In this document: piece after piece, positions 6,590 through 14,164 of the stretch
Numbering within the stretch: position 1 is the stretch's first letter
Layout of the letters: each line of letters opens with the position of its first letter
Program-made: the position numbers and the translations under genes
Assembly (NCBI GenBank): GCA_049509395.1
Contig: JBEKZY010000012.1
Span: forward strand, 1-33,146
Length of the DNA stretch: 33,146 nucleotides
Origin: JBEKIK01 sp049509395
GTDB taxonomy: Bacteria; Planctomycetota; Planctomycetia; Pirellulales; Thermoguttaceae
Direction: 5' to 3'
The notes under the pieces: generated by a model
Database searches by the model: none
What the model was told of the DNA's origin: nothing
The model's input: only the letters and a program-made list of their open reading frames with translations

Positions 6590-8854
6590 TTACGCCAGGG
6601 TGCGGTCGTAATTGAAGTGGAAGGTTTCGTCTTTAAGGAGCGGAGCGTTTTGCCAATCGGCTACGGGATCGTCGGAGCCAAGCAGATCGACGACCAGGTG
6701 CTGGACGCGGATTTGCTGGTTTGTCAGGCCGCGGAGGTCGAAGGGATCGACGGGACGGAACACGCTCAGGCCGTGCTCGCGGCGGGGGATGATTTTAATA
6801 TCTCGGCGATCTGTTAGCACTTGGTTTAATAAATGGTCGGGGACTTCGACGCGGGTGGTTATTAGCGGGGGTCGGCCGAAGACGACAAGCGAGCAGGGCA
6901 GGGGGCAGTGGGCGGTGAGGTCTTCCAGTTGGCGGCGGTCGGCCTCGGGCGAAAGGGTGACGCATTTTATGCTTTTTTCGGCAAGCAGTTGTGCGGCCAG
7001 GGAATTGAGTACCGGCAGGCCGGGCCCGGATTGAATTTCTACATTGGCGGCTTTTGCCAGGAGCCAGCCGCCCCAACTGTTGACTTCCACGGTTACGCCT
7101 TCTTGGGCGCACTCGGCGAGTAGTTTTTTGATTTGGGGAATGTCGTCCTCGAAAAACACCTGCGGCAGGGCGGCGACCAATTCGACGTTCTCGCACATTG
7201 CCCGGATGCGGCCGAGCATGTTGGGGGTCAGGCTCTCGACAATTATGCCCTTTGGTCGGACGCGCTGCAAAAAGGCCGGGGCGGCCTTTGCATCCAGCCG
7301 TGCCCGGTCGGGTTTTTTGCCCAGGTAAAGACGGTTCGAGTCGTTGGCTTCGGCGGGAATCAGCAGATTGCTTACTGCCGGGGGCAGATCGATGCGGACC
7401 AATTCGTCGGGCGATTTTTGGGCCAGGCGAATAGTTTTGGAAATCTGATCAACCAATGCATTTGCTGCCCGGGGAGTGAGCAGGAATTCGGGGTCGTTTG
7501 TTTCGCGGCGTCCGAGTCGAAAAAAGGGGACAGGACCCCTATTAAAGGGTCCTGTCCCCTTTTTCCCTTGGGCGAGTTGGTCGAAAAGGGTTCCGATGGC
7601 CACGGCCTTGTGCGGGCGGCGGATGATGGTCTTGGGTATTCTCCACTCGTCGGTGCGAGGGCCGCAGACGCAGGAGCAGGCGATGCCCTTGGGCTCGATC
7701 ATCAGTCGCAGATCGAAGGTCGATTCTTCTTCGTCTTCGTCGGTAAAAACGTCGCTGCCCTCACCCTGGCCCTCTCCCAAAGGGAGAGGGGAGGAAACGC
7801 CCTCACCCTGGCCCTCTCCGGGCACCGACCGTAGGTTGGTCGGGAGAGGGGACGAATTCGCTTTCTCCTCTGTCAAAGAGAGAGGGGACGAATTATCCGT
7901 GCTCTCGAATATCTCTGTGGAAGATTGTCGTCCTTCGGCCTGGGCGGTCAAATCATATCTCTGATTGTCGAGATACGCGGAGGTCAGCGTGCGGCCGGTA
8001 TACGCGCCCAATTGTTTGGCTTCTTCGAGTAGTTTATCAATTTGTTCGCCGGCCAGAGCACGCTTGAATAAATTCACGGCCTGGGTTACCCAGGCGGCGT
8101 TTTTCAGTCGGCCTTCTATTTTTAGAGCGGCGACGCCTGCCCGGCGTAGTTCGGGCAAACGGTCGATCAGGGAAAGGTCTTTCATGGAAAGTGGCGTGTC
8201 CGCGGACTCCTCGTTCACGTTAAACTGGGCAATAAATTGCCCAGCCCTTATGCTCCAGGGCACGCGGCAGGGGCTGGTGCACGTGCCGCGGTTTCCGCTT
8301 CGGCCGCCGGCCCAGCTCGACAGCAGGCAGCGGCCGGAGACCGAAAAGCAGAGTGCGCCTTGCACGAAGACCTCGGTTTTTACGCCGGTCACCTTAGATG
8401 CGGCGGCGATTTCGTCGAGGGTCATTTCGCGGGCCAGGACCACGCGGTTTGCGCCCAGCGCTGCTGCGGCAGCCACGTCGGCGCTATTGGCCATGCAGGT
8501 TTGCGTGGACATGTGAAATTCGATTTCGGGATATTCCTGGCGTAGGGCCAGGAGGGCCGGATCGCGGATCAACACGGCGTCGGCGCGGCACTGCCGGGCG
8601 AGTTCGAGTATGCGGGCCGCTTGTCCAATTTCGCGCTGGGCCAGGTCGATATTCAGCGTCAGATAGGCCTTGGCGCCCCGGGCGTGAACCGTTTCGACGG
8701 CCTTGACGAACTCGTGGGGCGAGAAATTTTTCGCCCGGCGGCGTGCGTTTAAGGTTCGCAGGCCGAGATACACGGCGTCGGCTCCGGCATCCATCGCCGC
8801 TTCTAATGCGGCCCAATCTCCGGCCGGGGCGAGAAGTTCTAAATCTTGGGGCAT
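6590..8854 (-). CDS. Peptidase U32 family protein, RlhA-like
   Basis: The N-terminal half is a U32 domain (ELLAPAGDWAALEAAMDAGA; signature EVFVQGALCFSVSGRCLLSS at about 161-180, with Cys169, Cys176, Cys192 and Cys196 as candidate iron-sulfur ligands). The long C-terminal half resembles the DUF3656-containing RlhA proteins that hydroxylate cytidine in 23S rRNA, so an rRNA-modifying role is likelier than proteolysis. A GTG at 8932 opens the same frame, but the ATG at 8854 starts right at the family N-terminus and I prefer it; neither has a good ribosome site. The protein is longer than E. coli RlhA because five or so palindromic elements are inserted in frame (about residues 203-209, 322-366 and 430-444). 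All keep the frame open. Assignment to RlhA rather than another U32 member is an inference. Confidence 0.82.
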   Translation of the reverse strand: MPQDLELLAPAGDWAALEAAMDAGADAVYLGLRTLNARRRAKNFSPHEFVKAVETVHARGAKAYLTLNIDLAQREIGQAARILELARQCRADAVLIRDPALLALRQEYPEIEFHMSTQTCMANSADVAAAAALGANRVVLAREMTLDEIAAASKVTGVKTEVFVQGALCFSVSGRCLLSSWAGGRSGNRGTCTSPCRVPWSIRAGQFIAQFNVNEESADTPLSMKDLSLIDRLPELRRAGVAALKIEGRLKNAAWVTQAVNLFKRALAGEQIDKLLEEAKQLGAYTGRTLTSAYLDNQRYDLTAQAEGRQSSTEIFESTDNSSPLSLTEEKANSSPLPTNLRSVPGEGQGEGVSSPLPLGEGQGEGSDVFTDEDEEESTFDLRLMIEPKGIACSCVCGPRTDEWRIPKTIIRRPHKAVAIGTLFDQLAQGKKGTGPFNRGPVPFFRLGRRETNDPEFLLTPRAANALVDQISKTIRLAQKSPDELVRIDLPPAVSNLLIPAEANDSNRLYLGKKPDRARLDAKAAPAFLQRVRPKGIIVESLTPNMLGRIRAMCENVELVAALPQVFFEDDIPQIKKLLAECAQEGVTVEVNSWGGWLLAKAANVEIQSGPGLPVLNSLAAQLLAEKSIKCVTLSPEADRRQLEDLTAHCPLPCSLVVFGRPPLITTRVEVPDHLLNQVLTDRRDIKIIPRREHGLSVFRPVDPFDLRGLTNQQIRVQHLVVDLLGSDDPVADWQNAPLLKDETFHFNYDRTLA
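7521..7564 (-). repeat. Intragenic terminator-like hairpin element
   Basis: AAAAAGGGGACAGGACCC (7521-7538) and GGGTCCTGTCCCCTTTTT (7547-7564) are perfect 18-bp arms around an 8-base loop, inside the U32 gene and read in frame as KKGTGPFNRGPVPFF. With its GC-rich stem and flanking T-run it looks like an intrinsic terminator, although it lies within a coding sequence. It shares the core GGGGACAG with the 48-bp elements at 27319 and 30345. Confidence 0.8.
7757..7889 (-). repeat. CCCTCTCCC/GGGAGAGGG elements inside the U32 gene
   Basis: Three adjacent copies occur: 7757-7792 (with CCCTCTCCCAAAGGGAGAGGG), 7799-7852 (a longer-loop form containing GGCACCGACCGTAGG) and a decayed copy at about 7863-7889. 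They are read on the minus strand as SSPLPLGEGQGEG-type peptides without breaking the frame. Related copies lie at 11711, 27793 and 31835. Confidence 0.85.
8225..8244 (-). repeat. GGGCAAT/ATTGCCC palindrome inside the U32 gene
   Basis: CTGGGCAAT (8225-8233) and ATTGCCCAG (8236-8244) are perfect arms separated by two bases. The minus-strand reading is AGQFIAQF, within a stretch that looks inserted into the U32 domain just after the cysteine cluster. A sister copy is the intergenic palindrome at 32631-32650. Confidence 0.65.
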
Positions 8855-9071
8855 TTGCTTTTCATTGGCGGTTGGTGCATTGAATTCCGGATAAATATTA
8901 TATGTTTTGGGGTGAATCGATACCAGTATCACAGGGTTTTCGCCTCGGTTTTTGTAATAATTGGCTATTGAATATTACGGCAAAAGGAGTAGAATTTCGG
9001 CTAGCGTGATCTTTTCAAAGATCTATTTTTTTGGAACCGATTTTCAAGCGCGATCGGGAAGGGAGGCGGAG

Positions 9072-10049
9072 ATGGGATTTTCGCAGCCGAATCCGGGGGC
9101 AATCTCACGGTCATCGAGGTTCCGGGTCAATCGGCCGGAATTGGGTTTTTCACTGATGGAGATGTTAGTAGTCCTTGCCGTGGTAGGGATATTGGCGACC
9201 CTGTTGCTGCCGGCCATACAAGCTGCCCGCGAAACAGCGCGGCGAATGGAATGCGCCAATCATCTCAAGCAATTGTCGCTGGCCTGCATCCACCACGAAG
9301 CGGCGGAGAACCACTTTCCCACTGGCGGCTGGTATGGGCCCGGACTAAACATCGGCGATCCTGATCGCGGATACGGAAAATCGCAGCCGGGGGGATGGAC
9401 TTACAATATTCTACCGTTCATGGAAGATAAGGCCTTGCACGACCATGGACTGGGCATGTCGGCAGCTCAAAAGAAGGTTGTTTTGGCTCAAACGGCACAA
9501 ACCGTTTTGGATGAATATTATTGCCCGTCGCGCCGTGCGCCCATGCTTTGTCCAAACGCACCGGGCATGATACCGACAGGCGCGCAATCGAATATTGATT
9601 TTTTCACCCCTGGCGCGCGCACGGATTACGCCGCTAATGCGGGGTCGCACTCATGGGAGATTTATGTCACTATCTATCCGGTGCCGCCTGCACCCAGCAA
9701 CGACGGGATCATATACGCCCAGAGCGTAATACAGATTAAGGATATTCGCGACGGACTGAGCCACACCTATTTGCTTGGCGAAAAAACCCTCATGTCGGAT
9801 CATTACCGGGATGGCCAGTCGATTGGAGACAGACTTCCGCTTTTTGCCAATTTTGCCTACGACTGGGAGAGAATTGGGGCAACTGCGCCTGAAAAAGACA
9901 TGCGCGGCAAGGACGACTATGCCGCCTTTGGTAGCGCCCACCGCGGAGGACTCAACATGTCGTTTTGCGACGGCTCGGTGCAGAGCGTGGGCTATGACGT
10001 CGATGCGGCAGTATTCAAGCACACCTGCATCCGTAATGACGGTTTTTAG
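9072..10049 (+). CDS. DUF1559 pilin-like protein (H-x9-DG)
   Basis: A member of the DUF1559 family that is greatly expanded in Planctomycetota. After a short basic leader comes a type IV pilin-like N-terminus (GFSLMEMLVVLAVVGILATLLLPA), with Glu at the fifth position of the mature pilin, so it is probably processed by a prepilin peptidase and held in the membrane by the hydrophobic helix. The C-terminal motif HRGGLNMSFCDG gives the diagnostic His-x9-Asp-Gly. I start at the ATG at 9072 because GGGAGG lies about five bases before it; the same frame is open from 8961. The cellular role of the family is unknown. The gene is divergent from the U32 gene and alone. Confidence 0.88.
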   Translation: MGFSQPNPGAISRSSRFRVNRPELGFSLMEMLVVLAVVGILATLLLPAIQAARETARRMECANHLKQLSLACIHHEAAENHFPTGGWYGPGLNIGDPDRGYGKSQPGGWTYNILPFMEDKALHDHGLGMSAAQKKVVLAQTAQTVLDEYYCPSRRAPMLCPNAPGMIPTGAQSNIDFFTPGARTDYAANAGSHSWEIYVTIYPVPPAPSNDGIIYAQSVIQIKDIRDGLSHTYLLGEKTLMSDHYRDGQSIGDRLPLFANFAYDWERIGATAPEKDMRGKDDYAAFGSAHRGGLNMSFCDGSVQSVGYDVDAAVFKHTCIRNDGF

Positions 10050-10091
10050 TCTATCCACATTTCTTAAAATGGGATCGGGTTTAAGCCGTAT

Positions 10092-10205
10092 CTATTCGGT
10101 GTTGGCCTTGGATAGCATTTTCTGCCAGAAGTCGCGGGCCTTGCGGTGCAACTCGATAAGTTCGCGTTGTTGTTGGGGATCGTCCAAGTGGATTTGTTTT
10201 ATTCC
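10092..10205 (-). pseudogene. Duplicated 3' fragment of the 10862-12550 gene
   Basis: Read on the minus strand this stretch encodes IKQIHLDDPQQQRELIEL then HRKARDFWQKMLSKANTE and a TAG stop. That is nearly the same as the end of the gene at 10862-12550 (KQIHLDDAQQQRELIDL then HRKARDFWQEIISKSNAE). No start or upstream coding part is present. It is the tail of a paralogue, or a duplicate of the neighbour's tail, now separated from it by the toxin-antitoxin pair. Confidence 0.8.
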
Positions 10206-10417
10206 GCCGAGGTGGATAACTTGGCAAATGCAGGCGATTGGGATTCGATGGCTTGCATGGCTTCGCGGTCATAGACCTTTTCACCGCAATCCGGACATTC
10301 ATGGTATGCCAAGTTTTTTACGGTGTATTTTTGTCCCTGGTATACTCCATGCCAAGTGCCTTGCACTCTCTTTATGTGCTTGCTTCCGCAAGATGGACAA
10401 GTGCGAATTGGTTTCAT
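10199..10417 (-). CDS. YgiT-type zinc finger antitoxin (MqsA-like)
   Basis: A 72-residue protein with two CxxC pairs (CPSCGSKHIK and CPDCGEKVYDREAM), the zinc-finger layout of the N-terminal domain of MqsA/YgiT antitoxins. It lacks the C-terminal helix-turn-helix of full MqsA, as do many single-domain family members. It lies 13 bases downstream of the DUF4258 gene on the same strand, giving the toxin-first order of mqsRA. Its last residues (AFAKLSTSAE) and stop run into the duplicated fragment at 10092-10205, so the natural C-terminus may have been altered by the rearrangement. By analogy it should neutralise the upstream toxin. Confidence 0.78.
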   Translation of the reverse strand: MKPIRTCPSCGSKHIKRVQGTWHGVYQGQKYTVKNLAYHECPDCGEKVYDREAMQAIESQSPAFAKLSTSAE

Positions 10418-10430
10418 GTCTTTCGCCCGT

Positions 10431-10751
10431 TTAAAGGGCCTTTTTAGAAGAAATCAGGAAGTAATATGTATCCCGGCCGGCGCTGGCAACAATTTTCCCT
10501 TTGGAATAAATAGCCAAGCCATTTAAGTTAGTGCTCTGAATAATATATAACGGTTCCTGTAAATAGGGCGATCGAGGATTAGTGGAACGAATTGTTTTAT
10601 AAATGGCCACGGCGTTTAATATAGATTCCACCACATCAAGTTCGGTTAATTGATCGGCCTCCATTTCGATTCGAGCTTTTTCACTAAAGGCATAATTACC
10701 CGATAAAATCGCCCTCTTTATACGTTTCAACACATCAGCCGTTACCGCCAC
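10431..10751 (-). CDS. DUF4258 protein, probable toxin
   Basis: 106 residues. The middle part (SEKARIEMEADQLTELDVVESI) and the later strand segments match the small DUF4258 family, which is commonly paired with YgiT-type zinc-finger proteins and compared with RelE/MqsR-like mRNA interferases. The frame opens with a GTG at 10751, which has AAGGA almost touching it; a GTG at 10733 or TTG at 10730 could be the real start. Together with the next gene it forms a likely two-gene toxin-antitoxin operon. Target and activity are not visible from sequence. Confidence 0.7.
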   Translation of the reverse strand: MAVTADVLKRIKRAILSGNYAFSEKARIEMEADQLTELDVVESILNAVAIYKTIRSTNPRSPYLQEPLYIIQSTNLNGLAIYSKGKIVASAGRDTYYFLISSKKAL

Positions 10752-10861
10752 TCCTTACCATCTATATTTTATATAATAAATGGCGGCCAAGGCAATATAT
10801 AATCTTAATTCAACGACGGATTTATGCCCAGAGTAATTATTTGCTGATATATTTGGCCGCA

Positions 10862-12550
10862 CTATTCGGCGTTGGACTTAGAGATTATTTCCTGCCAGAA
10901 GTCGCGGGCCTTGCGGTGCAGATCGATTAGCTCGCGTTGTTGTTGGGCGTCGTCGAGGTGGATTTGCTTTGCCCGCTCGTAAACCCAATTGAGGAAGAAT
11001 TGGGCGGCCTTTTTGCTGATCCGCGGCTTGTAGCCGATTTCGACGTAGTACGGCGCGGTCATGGCGAAACGGTAGGTTTTGCCCACGTCGGTTATGGCGC
11101 GGAGCAGGAACCAGCCGCTACGGTCAAAATGCAGGTTGGGCAATTTGCCGCTTTTGGCATATTCATCGAAGCGAACGGACTGGTCCACCTGGCCGTTTTT
11201 GATAATCTCCAGGTAACTGATCGGGTCGCGAGTGGATAGGGTCAGGCCGATTTCGAAATCGAACGAGGAGCCTGCATCGGCCTGGAACACGTGGCCGGGC
11301 AGTTCGCCGTCAACGGTCGGGCGCATGAGCGGGCCGTTGGTAATGACGACCGCTCCGGCGCGGAAACTTTGCCACCATTTTTCGTAGGTGAAATTGCCGT
11401 CGACGTGGACGTACATGCGATTGTATCCGACGGGATTCGGGGCCACGCCGGAGCCGGAGCCTGCGCTGGGCGGGATGCGCAGTCCGCACTCGAGGACTTG
11501 GAAATAGATGAACTGCGACCATAGCGGATTGCCGAAGGGGTTGGGATAATGGACCTTGTCGCGCGGTTTGCCGCCCGTTTCGTGGGGGATGACCGTATCG
11601 CGGCAGATATCGCCGTGGGCTATTTGGATGGAATCGACTTGTCCCAGGGCAATGAGCAAAGGCAGGTCCCAGTAAAAGGGGCGTGCGACATCGACCCAAA
11701 AATCAACTTTGCCCTCACCCTGACCCTCTCCCAAAGGGAGAGGGGACTTTAGAGATGTTCCCAAAGGGAGAGGGGACTTTTGAGATGTTCCCAAAGGGAG
11801 AGGGGACTTTTGAGATGTTCCCAAAGGGAGAGGTGACTGATTCTTGGCGTCGTTTATGTATTTGACCAGAGGCGGATATTCTCCTTGTTCATCGGGCGTT
11901 TTCAACGGGACGGGCAGGTGGAAGATGAGGACCTCGCCGCCAGGGCGCGTGACCGACCCGGCCATGAGATTGTAATAGCGGTTGCCGTCGAAACGGACCA
12001 GCGTCTGTTTGATGGAAATGGGGGCGGGTGTCTCGCTGCGTTCTGAGCCGGTCCCCTTTTTCAAGTTGGGCCAGGAAATCACTTCGGCCACGTGCAGATC
12101 GTCGGCCGACATGAGAAGTTCGATGTCGGCGACCGGCCGGCGGACGTCCAAATCGCCGGACCACCAACCTTCGGCCGACATATCGACAAAGCGGTGCAAT
12201 TCGATTTGCTTTGAATCGTCGGCAAAGGCCTCGAAGGAAAAGCGGCCGTTTTGATCGAGATATTCCAGACCGCGTTCGATGACAAAGGAGTAATTTCCCA
12301 GCGGCAATTTTAGGAGAATATGGCCAGGGAAGACAAAATGATCTTGCCAGAAGGGGGCTTTTTCGACCTTGCGGGGCTTATTGTTGTTGGGGCCGACAAG
12401 ATGCATGCGGCAGGCGACCGGTTTGCCCGTGTCTTTGTCGACGACGGTTAAATCCAATTGCCCGGTGGCGCCCCAAGCCGAAGCGAAAGAAAGTCCAAAC
12501 AGGGACAATAAGAGTACAAATGGAGTTTTACAATATGCTAGGATCGTCAT
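10862..12550 (-). CDS. Secreted protein, CehA/McbA-like, probably degenerate
   Basis: The 562-residue protein begins with a signal peptide (hydrophobic LLLSLFGLSFASAWG) and a small beta domain (LDLTVVDKDTGKPVACRMH). The region GWWSGDLDVRRPVADIELLMSADDLHVAEV corresponds to the start of CehA/McbA-type PHP-like metallohydrolases; the expected first metal ligands (a D-x-H-x-H pattern) read DLDVRR here, so catalysis may be lost. NGPLMRPTVDGELPGHVF near residue 420 fits the family's C-terminal part. A four-unit palindromic repeat is inserted at about residues 237-280, and part of another element (LKKGTGSERSET) at about residues 162-173. The family call is by recognition only and moderate; 'conserved secreted protein' is the safe description. 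Confidence 0.6.
   Translation of the reverse strand: MTILAYCKTPFVLLLSLFGLSFASAWGATGQLDLTVVDKDTGKPVACRMHLVGPNNNKPRKVEKAPFWQDHFVFPGHILLKLPLGNYSFVIERGLEYLDQNGRFSFEAFADDSKQIELHRFVDMSAEGWWSGDLDVRRPVADIELLMSADDLHVAEVISWPNLKKGTGSERSETPAPISIKQTLVRFDGNRYYNLMAGSVTRPGGEVLIFHLPVPLKTPDEQGEYPPLVKYINDAKNQSPLPLGTSQKSPLPLGTSQKSPLPLGTSLKSPLPLGEGQGEGKVDFWVDVARPFYWDLPLLIALGQVDSIQIAHGDICRDTVIPHETGGKPRDKVHYPNPFGNPLWSQFIYFQVLECGLRIPPSAGSGSGVAPNPVGYNRMYVHVDGNFTYEKWWQSFRAGAVVITNGPLMRPTVDGELPGHVFQADAGSSFDFEIGLTLSTRDPISYLEIIKNGQVDQSVRFDEYAKSGKLPNLHFDRSGWFLLRAITDVGKTYRFAMTAPYYVEIGYKPRISKKAAQFFLNWVYERAKQIHLDDAQQQRELIDLHRKARDFWQEIISKSNAE
11711..11838 (-). repeat. In-frame array of 30-bp palindromic-element units
   Basis: A head, GCCCTCACCCTGACCCTCTC (11711-11730), is followed by three full 30-bp units starting CCAAAGGGAGAGGGGACTTT at 11731, 11761 and 11791 and a partial unit to 11838. 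The unit equals ten codons and is read on the minus strand as SPLPLGTSQK repeats. It looks like a copy of the CCCTCTCCC family whose right half has expanded in tandem within the gene. Confidence 0.9.
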
Positions 12551-12646
12551 AAGACAACTTTAGCACGCCGTCTAACCCCCGTTATGGGTTGTGTGCAGGG
12601 TAGACCGGCTTGATGAATGGAACCCTTTGGCCCTAAGATATGAATC

Positions 12647-13627
12647 ATGGCTGAGGATTATTACAAAATATTAGGCGTAACGCGCGAGGCCTCGCAAACC
12701 GAGATCCAAAAGGCCTATTACGAGTTGGCCAAAAAATACCATCCCGACAAAAATCCCGACGATAAAACGGCAAAGAAGAAATTCCAGCAAATCCAGGCTG
12801 CTTTCGACGTGCTGGGCAACCAGGAAAAGCGGGAGATGTACGACCGCTACGGCAGTTCGTTCGAAACGCGCGGGGCCGGCGGACCGCAATACACATACAC
12901 TTGGGGCGGCAGTCCGGGCGGGGGATTCGGCGGCGGGGGGGCCAATCCGGAGGAGTTCGATTTCAGTCAGTTTTTCGGCGAGCGGTTCGGCGGCGGTGCG
13001 CCCGAGGGATTGGGCGACATATTTGGGCAGTTCCGCCGCGCGGGCGGGCCGCGGGGGGCAAAAACCACGGGCGGTCCCAGGCGCGGGGCCGATATCCTAA
13101 GCGAAGTGCAAGTCCCATTTACCACGGCCATCGGCGGCGGGGAGGTGCAACTTACGGTGGCCCGCCAAACGGGCAAGACCGACACCATTACCGTGAAAAT
13201 TCCGCCAGGCATCGAGGACGGCAAAAAAATTCGCATCCGCGGCCAGGGCGAGGCAGCGCCGCGGGGAGGCGCGCCGGGCGATATCCTGATTGCCGTGCGC
13301 GTGGAAGCGCATCCGTTTTTTCAACGCCGCGGCAACCACCTGATCGTTAAAGTGCCGGTCACCCTGGGCGAGGCGGCGGCAGGCGCAAAAATCGAGGTGC
13401 CCACGCCCCGCGGCACGGTAAGCGTGCATGTGCCGCCGGGCACGTCGAGCGGGGCCAAACTACGCGTCAAGGGCTACGGAGTGGCGCCCAAGAATGGCGC
13501 GCCCGGCGATTTGCTGGCCGAAATTCAGATCGTCTTGCCCAAGAAACTCACTGCGGCCGACCGCGACGCGCTGGGAGAAATCGACAAGCATTATTCCCAA
13601 GAGCCGCGAAAAGATTTGCACTGGTGA
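12647..13627 (+). CDS. DnaJ-class co-chaperone without zinc finger
   Basis: The N-terminal J domain (DYYKILGVTREASQTEIQKA) has the HPD triad at 32-34 that stimulates the DnaK ATPase. A Gly/Phe-rich linker follows (about 75-145), then two substrate-binding beta domains (GGEVQLTV..., PPGIEDGKKIRIRGQG, VPPGTSSGAKLRVKGYG). The CxxCxGxG zinc region is absent, so it is a type II, CbpA-like Hsp40 that delivers clients to DnaK. The 326-residue length is normal. It stands apart from dnaK/grpE. There is no strong ribosome site. Confidence 0.92.
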   Translation: MAEDYYKILGVTREASQTEIQKAYYELAKKYHPDKNPDDKTAKKKFQQIQAAFDVLGNQEKREMYDRYGSSFETRGAGGPQYTYTWGGSPGGGFGGGGANPEEFDFSQFFGERFGGGAPEGLGDIFGQFRRAGGPRGAKTTGGPRRGADILSEVQVPFTTAIGGGEVQLTVARQTGKTDTITVKIPPGIEDGKKIRIRGQGEAAPRGGAPGDILIAVRVEAHPFFQRRGNHLIVKVPVTLGEAAAGAKIEVPTPRGTVSVHVPPGTSSGAKLRVKGYGVAPKNGAPGDLLAEIQIVLPKKLTAADRDALGEIDKHYSQEPRKDLHW

Positions 13628-13665
13628 GTATACGGCGGATAAAAAATGGAAAAATACCCCACGCG

Positions 13666-13689
13666 GCCCCCGGTGTATTCACCGGGGGC
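13666..13689. terminator. Hairpin downstream of the DnaJ-type gene
   Basis: GCCCCCGGTG TATT CACCGGGGGC: perfect 10-bp GC-rich arms and a 4-base loop, 38 bases after the stop, followed by TAAAT. It has the shape of an intrinsic terminator without a proper T-run, and belongs to the dispersed gene-end palindromes of this window. Confidence 0.5.
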
Positions 13690-13701
13690 TAAATATGCGC
13701 G

Positions 13702-13760
13702 GCACTATGACAACGCACAGTGGCACACAGTGTAAGTACTAATTGCCAGCCAGCAAGCAG
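13702..13760. repeat. CAGTGGCACAC repeats before rnpA
   Basis: Three words of the CAGTGGCACAC family occur between dnaJ and rnpA (near 13717 and 13750), with a piece of the GGGACAGTCC element just after them at about 13770. The same family forms hairpins at 22711-22769 and 27069-27090. Confidence 0.55.
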
Positions 13761-13800
13761 TGGCACACTGACGGGACAGTCCAGATTCTGGAACGCGAAT

Positions 13801-14157
13801 ATGACAGATCGACGATTTCGGCCGGAATATCACATCCGGCGGAATGCGGATTTTCAGCGGGCCTACCGGCGGCGTGCGACCGCGGCGGACGACCGGCTCT
13901 TGATTTTCGGCTGCCCTAACGATTTACCGTATCCGCGGCTGGGGCTTTCGGTATCGCGGAAGTTCGGCAATGCCGTAATGCGGAACCGTTGGAAGCGCCT
14001 GCTGCGCGAGGCATTCCGGCTGTGTCGCGAGGAACTTCCGGGAGGGATCGATTTGGTGGTGATTCCTCGCGGCGGCGGCGATCCGGGTTTAGGCGTATTG
14101 ATGCTGTCGCTGCCAGGGCTGGCAAATAAGGTTGCCCAAAAATTGAATCTGATATGA
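13801..14157 (+). CDS. rnpA: Ribonuclease P protein component
   Basis: The small basic protein that binds the RNase P RNA and helps process tRNA 5' ends. The family signature is clear: LGLSVSRKFGNAVMRNRWKR followed by LLREAFR, containing the conserved RNR-type motif. The frame is open from 13720, but the ATG at 13801 gives a 118-residue protein beginning MTDRRFRPEYHIRRNADFQR, which matches the normal start of RnpA; the extra upstream residues come from repeat sequence. It is followed seven bases later by yidD, the usual order. No rpmH (ribosomal protein L34) is present upstream; the DnaJ-type gene and repeats are there instead. Confidence 0.92.
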   Translation: MTDRRFRPEYHIRRNADFQRAYRRRATAADDRLLIFGCPNDLPYPRLGLSVSRKFGNAVMRNRWKRLLREAFRLCREELPGGIDLVVIPRGGGDPGLGVLMLSLPGLANKVAQKLNLI

Positions 14158-14164
14158 TATTATT

